Source: an uncultured Pleurocapsa sp.
GTDB lineage: Bacteria; Cyanobacteriota; Cyanobacteriia; Cyanobacteriales; Xenococcaceae
DNA: 11,789 nt
Direction of reading: 5' to 3'
NCBI GenBank assembly: GCA_937884735.1
Contig: CAKZYI010000393.1
Span: forward strand, 1 to 11,789
Shown in pieces: positions 1-7,149 of the stretch. Each line of letters begins with the position of its first letter. Positions within the stretch are counted from its first letter, which is position 1. Both the position numbers and the translations under genes were made by a program. Under the pieces are notes generated by a model. The model ran no database searches, was not told the DNA's origin, and saw nothing but the letters and a program-made list of their open reading frames with translations.

Positions 1-318
1 GACAGGAAATCCCGAACCCGAACCTGTATATCGCTTCCTCAATGAAGATACGGGAGTGCATCTTTACACTGTCTCTGAAGTAGAAAGGGATGCCGTAGAA
101 AATCTTGATAACTTTAGTTTTGAAGGGGAAGCATTCTTCGCCTATGCAAGTGAGCTTGAGGGTTCAATTCCCATTTATCGTTTCTATAATTCCACTACAG
201 GGGCGCATTTTTATACTCCCTCTGAAGAGGAGAGAGACAACGTCGAAGCTAACTTACCTGATTTTCAGTCCGAAGGCATTGCTTATTATGCCTTACCAAT
301 TGAGGCAGGAACAGAACT
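1..318 (+). repeat. Direct repeat, copy 1 (DUF5648-coding)
   Basis: The first 33 bases are identical to 1415-1447, and similarity continues at high identity to near the stop codon. This is copy 1 of a coding direct repeat whose other copy is the 3' end of the 444-residue gene. The offset is 1414 bases, consistent with tandem gene duplication. Confidence 0.85.
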
Positions 319-322
319 TTAA
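1..322 (+). CDS. DUF5648-type repeat protein, C-terminal part (5' end outside window)
   Basis: The reading frame is open from base 2, so this is the 3' end of a longer gene; a GTG at 56 is only an internal codon. It encodes about two repeats of roughly 45 residues with the pattern YRF-N--TG-H-YT-SE-ER--V---F-FEG-A-YA, which I recognise as DUF5648-type repeats found at the ends of many secreted bacterial proteins. Their function is not established; a surface-binding role is only a guess. The fragment is nearly the same as the last two repeats of the next gene, starting with the same TGNPEPEP linker, so the two genes are tandem paralogues. The next start is 67 bases downstream. What lies upstream, propeller or enzyme, cannot be seen. 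Confidence 0.85.
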   Translation, partial: TGNPEPEPVYRFLNEDTGVHLYTVSEVERDAVENLDNFSFEGEAFFAYASELEGSIPIYRFYNSTTGAHFYTPSEEERDNVEANLPDFQSEGIAYYALPIEAGTEL

Positions 323-389
323 CAACTAAAACTAAATAATTTTTTATTACACACAACACATTTAGTATTCATACCAAGATTAATAAACC

Positions 390-1724
390 ATGAACGAATA
401 TACAACTGAGATAATTAGTGGCGTTGAACAATCGTTTTTGCCTCTTCCTTCTAATGAAGCTATTGATGGCAATAATGTAGTTTGGCAAAGCGAGAGGGGT
501 GGCGATGATGAAGTATTTCTCTACAACGGCACTGAAGCTATCCAGCTTACTGATAACGAAGTAGACGATCAAAATCCCGTAATATCGGGCAGTAAAGTAG
601 TCTGGGAAAGCGAAATAGATGAAGAAGGCGAAATATTTCTCTACAACGGCACTGAAGCTATCCAGCTTACTGATAACAATATAGAAGAATCTTTTGTCAA
701 AGTATCTGGGGACAATGTAGTTTGGCAAAGCGAAATAGATGGTAATGGCGAAATCTTTCTCTATAACGGAAGTGAAACCATTCAGCTTACTGATAATGAT
801 GTCGATGATTTGGCGGCGGAAATATCTGGGGATAATATAGTTTGGCAAAGCCAACCCGATGGCGATGATAGTGAAATATTCTTCTATAACGGAAGTGAAA
901 CTATTCAGCTTACTGACAATGATTTATCGAAATCTTCGCCCTTAGTATCAGGAGACAATTTTGTTAGGGTAGAAGTATTCTCAATCTTTCTCTATAACGG
1001 AAGCGAAACTATTGAACTCGGTAACGAAAATTTTATTAATTTTATACCCGCAGTGTCGGAAAGTAATGTAGTTTGGATGGGCAGCGATGGTGATAGTGAA
1101 ATATTCCTTTATGACGGCAGTGAAACCATTCGGCTTACTAATAATGAGATTGACGATGTTTTTCCTGCATTATCTGGAGACAATGTTGTTTGGCAATCTT
1201 CTGCTGAGTTTGAATCGGTAGAAGACTTAAATATAATTTCCTTGGCTACCCCAGAATCGGATTTTGATTCTATTTCAGGAACAACGGTATATAGATTTTT
1301 TAATAACGACACTGGGGTTCACTTTTATACTGCTAACGAAACGGAAAGAGATGCAGTCGAAGATCTTGCCAACTTTAGTTTTGAAGGTGCTTCTTACCAG
1401 GCGGTAGATCCTCTGACAGGAAATCCCGAACCCGAACCTGTATATCGTTTCCTTAATCAAGATACTGGGGTTCATCTTTACACTATCTCCGAAGTAGAAA
1501 AGAATGCCGTTGAAGAGTTAGATAACTTTAGTTTTGAAGGAGAGGCTTTTTCTGCCTACGCCACGGAAGTTGATGGTTCGATTCCCATTTATCGTTTCTT
1601 TAACTCTACTACAGGGGCGCATTTCTATACTCCCTCTGAAGGGGAAAAAAGCAATGTAGAAGATAATTTACCTGATTTTCAATCCGAAGGTATTGCTTAC
1701 TACGCACTACCAATAGATTTGTGA
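390..1724 (+). CDS. Beta-propeller-like repeat protein with three C-terminal DUF5648-type repeats
   Basis: The 444-residue protein has two parts. Residues 28-268 hold six repeats of about 40 residues with the core VVWQSE-DG--EIFLYNGSE-IQLTDN---D---SG, resembling TolB/WD-like propeller blades, plus a last VVWQS strand that could close the ring. Residues 299-443 hold three DUF5648-type repeats (YRFFN-DTGVHFYT--E-ER). The fifth blade (about residues 189-223) is degenerate and has lost VVWQS. ATG 390 is preceded immediately by in-frame stop codons at 381 and 384, so the start cannot be further upstream. No signal peptide is visible, so export, if any, would need another route or the protein is cytoplasmic. 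No Shine-Dalgarno is evident. Its tail duplicates the preceding partial gene. Binding or adhesion is plausible for both domain types, but no ligand or enzyme site is visible. Confidence 0.85.
   Translation: MNEYTTEIISGVEQSFLPLPSNEAIDGNNVVWQSERGGDDEVFLYNGTEAIQLTDNEVDDQNPVISGSKVVWESEIDEEGEIFLYNGTEAIQLTDNNIEESFVKVSGDNVVWQSEIDGNGEIFLYNGSETIQLTDNDVDDLAAEISGDNIVWQSQPDGDDSEIFFYNGSETIQLTDNDLSKSSPLVSGDNFVRVEVFSIFLYNGSETIELGNENFINFIPAVSESNVVWMGSDGDSEIFLYDGSETIRLTNNEIDDVFPALSGDNVVWQSSAEFESVEDLNIISLATPESDFDSISGTTVYRFFNNDTGVHFYTANETERDAVEDLANFSFEGASYQAVDPLTGNPEPEPVYRFLNQDTGVHLYTISEVEKNAVEELDNFSFEGEAFSAYATEVDGSIPIYRFFNSTTGAHFYTPSEGEKSNVEDNLPDFQSEGIAYYALPIDL
471..1196 (+). repeat. Intragenic tandem repeats, about 120 bp unit
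   Basis: The propeller blades are visible in the DNA. About 44 bases at 514-557 recur identically at 634-677, exactly 120 bases later, and the following units match with growing divergence. The near identity of units 1 and 2 suggests recent duplication or gene conversion between blades. Confidence 0.85.
1415..1720 (+). repeat. Direct repeat, copy 2 (DUF5648-coding)
   Basis: Second copy of the coding direct repeat at 1-318. It encodes the TGNPEPEP linker and the last two DUF5648-type repeats of the 444-residue protein. Differences between copies are mostly third-position or conservative, as expected for selected paralogues. Confidence 0.85.
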
Positions 1725-1759
1725 TTTTGATTTTATTTATTTAGCTCTATTTTTAGATT

Positions 1760-3715
1760 ATGCACAAGAAGTTCAACCAGCCTGTTTCTTTTGCTTTGGC
1801 GTTCGTGTTATGCACCTTTGGTTTTGTTCCCAAAGTTAAGGGAGAAGTTAATCAAGATTTTAATTACAATGCCCCATTTATCTTGGCTCAAGACAATGAA
1901 GATGATGAAGAGGAATCTCAATTACAAGGTATTCCCCTGGAAGTAAATGAAATTGCCCAACAAATTACTGTCAGCATAGAGGGCGAAAACGGTAATGGTT
2001 CGGGGGTAATCTTTGCTAAAAAGAAAGATAAAACAAACAAAGATCTATTTGTTTACTATGTTCTGACTGCTAAACACGTGGTGGAAAGTAATCAAGAATA
2101 TACTGTAGTTACCGTAGAAGGCGAACCTTATTCTGTAACTCCTAATCAGATTGAACGTTTTGAAGATTCAGACTTAGCGGTAGTTAGTTTTAAAAGTAAA
2201 TTTACATATGACACTGCCCGTTTTGGAGATTATCAGTTTGGCTTTAATGAGGAGTCTTGGGTGTTTGTCTCTGGCTGGGCGGATTCCTCACAGTCGGATA
2301 TTCTTCAGTTTTCAGCAGGAAAGGTTGCAGGGAAAGAAACAGGCATATTTTTAGTAAAAGACGATCTTTCTTTTGCTCAAGACAATGGTTATGAGCTGGT
2401 TTATACTAACCTGTCTGAAAGTGGCATGAGTGGTGGTGCAGTATTGGATACTAGCGGAAGAGTCATTGGCATTCATGCTTCAGCCGAAGGGGAAAGATAT
2501 CGCTTGAGTAATAAGTTGCAGCTAGGCTTTAGTTTGGGTATTCCTATCGGGACTTTTTTGGATTCCGATTATGCTCAAGATTTGATGGTTAAAAAGGGAG
2601 TTGAAATCAAAACCACTAAAGAAAGACTAGATATTGATCCTTTTGCCCAGCCAAAATTATCTCAGAACGATCTTGAGTCAATTCAGAATAATTTAACTCA
2701 GGTTCAAACTCCCGCAGAATCTAGTGATGAAACTCAATGGCTAAACTATGGCAATCAATTATGGCGATTGTCTCGCTATCCAAAAGCTATTAAAGCATTC
2801 GATCGCGCCCTAAAAAAGAAATCTGATTTTTATCAGGCGCACTATGGCAAAGGATTGGCTAATTATAATCAAGGCAATTATCAAGCAGCAGTAGCTGAGT
2901 TTGAGCTGGCTACTAAAATTAAACCTGACTTATATCCTGCTTGGTATCGTCAGTCTTTGTCTTTGTTAAGTTTAAAGCAATACGATCGCGCTAAGAGAGC
3001 TATTGAGCGTTCTCTTGCACTCCAACCTGATAATATTGCTTTATATATTCTTCAGGCAGAGGCACTTCAGAATTTATCTCAGCCAAAAGAGGCTATTGCT
3101 GCCTATAATAAGGCGATCGCTAATGACTCTAACTCGATTGTTTTGGTTAGAAGGGGCAGTCTTTATCGCAACATTGGTAAAAGTAAGCTAGCCCTCCAAG
3201 ATTTTAAACAGGCTACTGTTTCCAATCCTAAATATATTGAAGCTTATATCAATCGAGGTCTTACTTATTATCAGTTGGGCAACTACAATCAGGCTCTCAA
3301 TGATTTTAACCACGTTATTAAATTGGACTACCAAGATCCTAGAGGCTATTTGGGCAGGGGTTTGGTTAACTATCAAAATCAAGAATTAACTCAGTCAACA
3401 ACTGATTTTTATTTTGCTTGGCAACTATATCAAGAGAATAAAAACGTTTCTGGGGAAGTGAGCAATGTTAGTTCTCAATCTGATAAGTATGTGAGCATAC
3501 CGATAGATTTTAAAAGTTTACTTCAGGCTGATTCCACCCCAGGACATTTGGACTTTGGTAAAAGTGTGGCTTTGGCTTTGATGGGGGAACAAGAAAAAGC
3601 GATCGCACTTTTGTCCCAGGCAAATAGCTTTTTCCAGGCTCAAAAAGATAATTCTAGCTATCAAATAACTCGAGCTTTACTTCAACAGGTCAACCTGGAA
3701 TCAGGTAATAGGTAA
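1760..3715 (+). CDS. Exported trypsin-like serine protease with C-terminal TPR repeats (protease-TPR 1)
   Basis: 651 residues. An N-terminal hydrophobic segment (about residues 8-23) followed by VKG at 26-28 looks like a signal peptide. A short acidic linker (about 45-53, DNEDDEEES) follows, then a trypsin-like (Trypsin_2/S1-type) domain at about 60-268. The triad is visible: His106 in TAKHVV, Asp138 in EDSDLAVV, Ser224 in GMSGGAV, with the oxyanion glycines intact. No PDZ domain is present. Residues 328-560 hold about seven TPR units (LNYGNQLWRLSRYPKAIKAF and so on), which normally bind proteins. A further TPR-like helical pair lies near 596-630. It should act in the periplasm or outside the cell. 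The gene is 35 bases after the propeller gene and is followed by a pentapeptide gene on the same strand. It is paralogous to the gene at 7150. Its final residues and stop come from a heptamer repeat. No clear ribosome binding site is seen. Confidence 0.92.
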   Translation: MHKKFNQPVSFALAFVLCTFGFVPKVKGEVNQDFNYNAPFILAQDNEDDEEESQLQGIPLEVNEIAQQITVSIEGENGNGSGVIFAKKKDKTNKDLFVYYVLTAKHVVESNQEYTVVTVEGEPYSVTPNQIERFEDSDLAVVSFKSKFTYDTARFGDYQFGFNEESWVFVSGWADSSQSDILQFSAGKVAGKETGIFLVKDDLSFAQDNGYELVYTNLSESGMSGGAVLDTSGRVIGIHASAEGERYRLSNKLQLGFSLGIPIGTFLDSDYAQDLMVKKGVEIKTTKERLDIDPFAQPKLSQNDLESIQNNLTQVQTPAESSDETQWLNYGNQLWRLSRYPKAIKAFDRALKKKSDFYQAHYGKGLANYNQGNYQAAVAEFELATKIKPDLYPAWYRQSLSLLSLKQYDRAKRAIERSLALQPDNIALYILQAEALQNLSQPKEAIAAYNKAIANDSNSIVLVRRGSLYRNIGKSKLALQDFKQATVSNPKYIEAYINRGLTYYQLGNYNQALNDFNHVIKLDYQDPRGYLGRGLVNYQNQELTQSTTDFYFAWQLYQENKNVSGEVSNVSSQSDKYVSIPIDFKSLLQADSTPGHLDFGKSVALALMGEQEKAIALLSQANSFFQAQKDNSSYQITRALLQQVNLESGNR

Positions 3716-3731
3716 TAGGTAACAGGTAATA
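3704..3731. repeat. Heptameric tandem repeat (STRR-like), 4 copies of GGTAATA/GGTAACA
   Basis: Four consecutive heptamers GGTAATA, GGTAATA, GGTAACA, GGTAATA. They resemble the short tandemly repeated repetitive sequences described in cyanobacteria. The array overlaps the last codons (Gly-Asn-Arg-stop) of protease-TPR 1. Confidence 0.85.
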
Positions 3732-3754
3732 TTTTTTATTTTTGATTTATTAGT

Positions 3755-3766
3755 AATATAATCGCA
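3755..3766 (+). promoter_or_regulatory. Conserved AATAYAATCGCA element, possible -10 region
   Basis: AATATAATCGCA lies just before the pentapeptide A start, and the same 12-mer with one change (AATACAATCGCA) lies just before pentapeptide B. It contains TATAAT at 3757-3762, which would put transcription start very near the ATG at 3771 and give a nearly leaderless message. No good -35 hexamer is seen at the right distance. It may instead be shared ancestry of the two upstream regions. Confidence 0.35.
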
Positions 3767-3770
3767 TTTT

Positions 3771-5399
3771 ATGAAGTCAACTTTGTTATATCTAGTATTT
3801 TTTTGCTGTACTTTATTAATAGGCAATGTGGCTGTTGCCAATATACCAGCGAATAGGCAAAAAAATAGAAACGTAGAAGAGGAGTTTTGTCAGAATTTTC
3901 CTCTTAATAAAGAGTGCGCTAAGTTTATTTCTGAAGATATGGAGACATTTTGCATCGATCATCCTCTAGATAAGCGATGTGAAGAGAAAGAGAGATTGCT
4001 AAGTCAACAGGATTCCTTTTTTTGTTCTCTAATGCCTAATCTTAAACAGTCTAGCCACTGCAAAGTATTAGTTAAAAATGAACAAATAATTGCTTATTTA
4101 GAACCAAATGATGCTTCAAATAGTGAGCAAGAAAGAAGAGAGATTGTTATTAGCAAGCAGGATATATTTAGCTTTCATTCTCAATGGTGGCTGGCAGGTG
4201 TAGGCGATCGCCAAAATTCTGCGGGAATGTTTACTGAAATTCAAATAGGCTATCTTTTAAACAATCCTCAAGAGGAAAATAAGAGTAATTTTTTGACTAT
4301 TTCAGCAGAAGCAATCCTACCCACAAATTTGTATTTAGTTAAAGGTTTTTCTAATGAGAATATGCCTAAGATTGTCGAAAAGTTAGAACCCTGGCTTTAT
4401 CATAATCCCGACATCGCAACACTTGCACCACTGTTTAAACCAAAATTTAATAATACTAATACTCAGGTTTCCCAGAATATTAAACGGCTTTTAGATACTA
4501 AAGAATGTCCTCGGTGTAATTTGGCTGGTGCAGATTTATCAGGAACTACTTTAGCTGGGGCAAATTTGGAAGGAACAAATTTGGAAGGAACAAATTTAGA
4601 GGGAGCTGATTTAAGAAAAGCCTATTTAATAGGGGCTGATTTAAATAATGCCAACTTATATGAGGCAAATTTAGGAAATTCGATATTAATGTCATCTTCC
4701 TTAGAAAATAGCGATTTGGAAGGGGCTAATTTACAGGCTGCCAATATCAAATTTGCCAATTTAAACAATGCTAATTTAACTCAAGCAAGACTAAATGCAG
4801 ATGGGTTAAATATCACGCAATTGCAGAATGCTAGTTTGATAAATGCTGATTTAACTGAGGCAAATTTAAGCTGCGCTAATTTAGATTCTGCTAATCTTAA
4901 AAACGCTGATTTAACTAGGGCTAACGTAAAAAGTTGCGCGCCAAAAATACCAATTAAAAAAGGAGATATTTCTAGTTTTTTATTAAATAAGGCAAAAATA
5001 AGTACGCCTTTGTCAGATTTAAAAGATGGGCTAAGTGTGATTAGCTCCGCTTTGGCTATATTTAGCAGTATGTCTGGCTCTGGCAATAATACTGGCAGCC
5101 TTTCCAACTTAGAAAATTTAGAAATGCGATCGCTTGATTTTGTTGGATACACAAATTTAAGTAATGCTAACTTAAACGGGGCAAATTTAGCCGAAGCAAA
5201 TCTAGATAGTGCAAATTTATTCAATAGTAATTTGAGTAATGCTATTTTAAATTCTGTCGATTTGCAGGACACAGACCTTAGTAATTCTAATTTAATTGAG
5301 TCTCAGATAAATAACTCTGAATTAGAAAAAGCTTTTTTATGCAATACAATAATGCCAAATTTTTCTATTGAAAGAAGTGGATGTATTAACAGTGAATAG
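3771..5399 (+). CDS. Secreted pentapeptide-repeat protein A
   Basis: 542 residues. A signal peptide is evident (hydrophobic 4-22, likely cleavage after AVA at 21-23). The mature N-terminus has two tandem FC---P----C motifs (Cys40/Cys49 and Cys61/Cys70) and a third pair at Cys85/Cys97, suggesting disulfides outside the cytoplasm. Residues about 125-215 form a globular region with QWW and EPWLYHNPDI. After LLDTKECPRCNL (241-251) come pentapeptide repeats A(N/D)LxxAxL at about 251-386, a non-repeat insert with KGDISSFLLNKAK (397-409), then a second pentapeptide run at about 456-520 and a Cys-containing end (LCNTIMP). Pentapeptide repeats fold as a right-handed square beta-helix; function cannot be deduced from the repeats. 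It sits 55 bases after protease-TPR 1 and 82 bases before its paralogue B. It has no catalytic motif. The ATG is set by the signal peptide. Confidence 0.92.
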   Translation: MKSTLLYLVFFCCTLLIGNVAVANIPANRQKNRNVEEEFCQNFPLNKECAKFISEDMETFCIDHPLDKRCEEKERLLSQQDSFFCSLMPNLKQSSHCKVLVKNEQIIAYLEPNDASNSEQERREIVISKQDIFSFHSQWWLAGVGDRQNSAGMFTEIQIGYLLNNPQEENKSNFLTISAEAILPTNLYLVKGFSNENMPKIVEKLEPWLYHNPDIATLAPLFKPKFNNTNTQVSQNIKRLLDTKECPRCNLAGADLSGTTLAGANLEGTNLEGTNLEGADLRKAYLIGADLNNANLYEANLGNSILMSSSLENSDLEGANLQAANIKFANLNNANLTQARLNADGLNITQLQNASLINADLTEANLSCANLDSANLKNADLTRANVKSCAPKIPIKKGDISSFLLNKAKISTPLSDLKDGLSVISSALAIFSSMSGSGNNTGSLSNLENLEMRSLDFVGYTNLSNANLNGANLAEANLDSANLFNSNLSNAILNSVDLQDTDLSNSNLIESQINNSELEKAFLCNTIMPNFSIERSGCINSE

Positions 5400-5409
5400 G
5401 TAATAGGTG
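5392..5409. repeat. Short heptamer repeat remnant (GTGAATAG-GTAATAG-GTGA)
   Basis: About two and a half degenerate heptamers overlapping the Ser-Glu-stop end of pentapeptide A. They resemble the longer arrays at 3704 and 7099. The remaining spacer to 5481 is AT-rich with no other clear feature except the element at 5466. Confidence 0.5.
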
Positions 5410-5465
5410 AAAAAAGGAATAATACAAAGCCGTATTGCAATAAAAATTTAATTTATCAAAATAAT

Positions 5466-5477
5466 AATACAATCGCA
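5466..5477 (+). promoter_or_regulatory. Conserved AATAYAATCGCA element, copy before pentapeptide B
   Basis: AATACAATCGCA, one base different from the element at 3755-3766 and at the same position relative to its start codon. It contains TACAAT, a plausible -10 box, about 9 bases before ATG 5482. No convincing -35 is visible, so this is tentative. Confidence 0.35.
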
Positions 5478-5481
5478 GATC

Positions 5482-7116
5482 ATGAAATTAACAACTCTAT
5501 CTTTAATACCTCTTAGTCTTGCTCTATTTTATTGTGAAACAACAGCAGTATATGGACAAGAAAATAAAAATCAGGATTTAAATCAATTTTGTGAAAATTT
5601 TCCCTACAACAAAAAATGTAAAGACTTTTTCGTCAATGATATTGCAAAATTTTGTGTTAAGTTTCCCCAAGATAAACGTTGCATAGGTAGAGATCCCTTA
5701 GTATCACTAGAAAATCGCAAAGGAGAATCTTTTTACTGTTCTCTTATGCCAAGACAAGAAAAATCTAAAAAATGCAAAGTTTCAATTAAAGACGAAAAAA
5801 TAATTATTTATCAAGAAAAAGGCAAGGCATTAGAAGCTTTGAAAAATCAAGAAAATACAGAAGAAATTATTATTGAACTAAAAGACGTTTTTAGCTTTAA
5901 TTCTCCCTGGTGGATTGCAGATGTGGAAGGTCAAAAAGAATCTGTGGGAATGTTTGCCGATATTCAAGTTGGTTATTTCTTAAAAAAGACTCAGGAAGGT
6001 AATAAGAGTAATTTTATAAAAATCTCTGCTAGTAAAGATGATGCCGATGGTTTTTCTAATGAAAATATACCCCAAATTTTAGAACAGTTAGAGCCTTGGC
6101 TATACCATAATTCTGATATTGAAGTAATATCATCACGTTTAAAACTATCGAAAAGTAATACTACTAATAAAGAAGTAGCTACTAATATTCAAATACTCCT
6201 TGATACCAAAGAGTGTCCCCAGTGTAATTTAACTGGTGCGGATTTAGAAGGAGCTGACTTAGAAAGAGCCAACTTAGAAGGAGCTAATCTAGAAGGGGCT
6301 ACTTTGGAAAAAGCCAACGTAAAAAATGCCTATTTGGTAGGTGCTAATTTAAGTAACGCTAATTTACATAAAGCAAACTTTGAAAACTCAGTCATGCTAT
6401 TAGCTAATTTTAACAATAGCGATTTAGGAGAGGCTAATTTACAGGCTACTAATCTTAAGTATTCTACTTTTAAAAATGCCGAAATAATCAAAGCTAAGTT
6501 AGATGGAGATGGTTTAAATAGAACTCAATTACAAAATACTAATTTTACCAATGCCAATCTAACAGAATCCAATTTAAAATGTGCCGACCTAAGTTCGGCT
6601 AACCTAACTAGAGCCAATCTAACCAAAGCTAATTTAGAAAGATGTACTCCCAACATAGCAATAAGAAAAGGCGATATTTCTAGTTTTCTTTTAAATAAAG
6701 CTAAAGTTAGTACTCCCCTTGGAGACACAACAGATGCACTAGCCATAATAGGCTCTGTGTTATCAATACTTCAAAATCCAACCAATATAAATGAGCCTTT
6801 GCAAAATTTGGGCTATGTAGGTAATCGATCGCTTAAGTTTATTGGAGAAACTAATCTTATTAATACTAATTTAAGCGGGGCAAATTTAACTGAAACTAAA
6901 TTAAAAGAGGCTGATTTGTTTAATAGTAATTTAACTAATGCCACTTTAAATTCTACAGATTTGGAAGATGCAGATTTGAGCAATGTCAATTTAATGAATG
7001 CTCAAATTACTGATTTGGAACTGGAGTCGGCATTTTTGTGCAACACGATTATGCCTGATATTTCGATTAATCAACAAGGGTGTATTAAGGAAGAAGAAGT
7101 AATAAGTAATAGGTAA
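5482..7116 (+). CDS. Secreted pentapeptide-repeat protein B (paralogue of A)
   Basis: 544 residues, the same architecture as protein A and alignable end to end. It has a signal peptide (hydrophobic 3-18, likely cleavage near VYG at 23-25) and two FC---P----C motifs (Cys37/Cys46 and Cys58/Cys67) plus Cys86/Cys98. A globular part with PWW and EPWLYHNSDI follows, then LLDTKECPQCNL (239-250). Pentapeptide run 1 is at about 250-386, the conserved insert KGDISSFLLNKAK at 396-408, run 2 at about 450-518, and the end LCNTIMPD with a last Cys534. Identity to A is highest in the insert and the motif flanks, and lower in the globular domain. A and B clearly arose by gene duplication. The last codons (Ile-Ser-Asn-Arg-stop) and the whole spacer to the next gene are heptamer repeat. 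Function is unknown; a scaffold or binding role next to exported proteases is inference. Confidence 0.92.
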   Translation: MKLTTLSLIPLSLALFYCETTAVYGQENKNQDLNQFCENFPYNKKCKDFFVNDIAKFCVKFPQDKRCIGRDPLVSLENRKGESFYCSLMPRQEKSKKCKVSIKDEKIIIYQEKGKALEALKNQENTEEIIIELKDVFSFNSPWWIADVEGQKESVGMFADIQVGYFLKKTQEGNKSNFIKISASKDDADGFSNENIPQILEQLEPWLYHNSDIEVISSRLKLSKSNTTNKEVATNIQILLDTKECPQCNLTGADLEGADLERANLEGANLEGATLEKANVKNAYLVGANLSNANLHKANFENSVMLLANFNNSDLGEANLQATNLKYSTFKNAEIIKAKLDGDGLNRTQLQNTNFTNANLTESNLKCADLSSANLTRANLTKANLERCTPNIAIRKGDISSFLLNKAKVSTPLGDTTDALAIIGSVLSILQNPTNINEPLQNLGYVGNRSLKFIGETNLINTNLSGANLTETKLKEADLFNSNLTNATLNSTDLEDADLSNVNLMNAQITDLELESAFLCNTIMPDISINQQGCIKEEEVISNR

Positions 7117-7149
7117 CAGGTAACAGGTAATAGGTAACAGGTAATAGGT
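7099..7149. repeat. Heptameric tandem repeat (STRR-like), about 7.4 copies of GTAATAG/GTAACAG
   Basis: Seven full heptamers and a partial one (GTAATAA, GTAATAG, GTAACAG, GTAACAG, GTAATAG, GTAACAG, GTAATAG, GTA). The array supplies the stop codon of pentapeptide B (7114-7116) and runs straight into the ATG at 7150. It is therefore the entire intergenic spacer, and any ribosome binding or leader sequence of the downstream gene must be made of it. Confidence 0.93.

Noticed and set aside
369..854. 161-codon minus-strand open frame with repeats
   Set aside because: Its repeats are only the antisense image of the propeller blades of the plus-strand gene.
4781..5272. 163-codon minus-strand open frame
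   Set aside because: Antisense shadow of the pentapeptide repeats of protein A; the periodic Leu/Ala/Ser pattern follows from the repeat codons.
7099..7149. Possible CRISPR array
   Set aside because: Units are 7 bases with no spacers; this is a simple heptamer tandem repeat.
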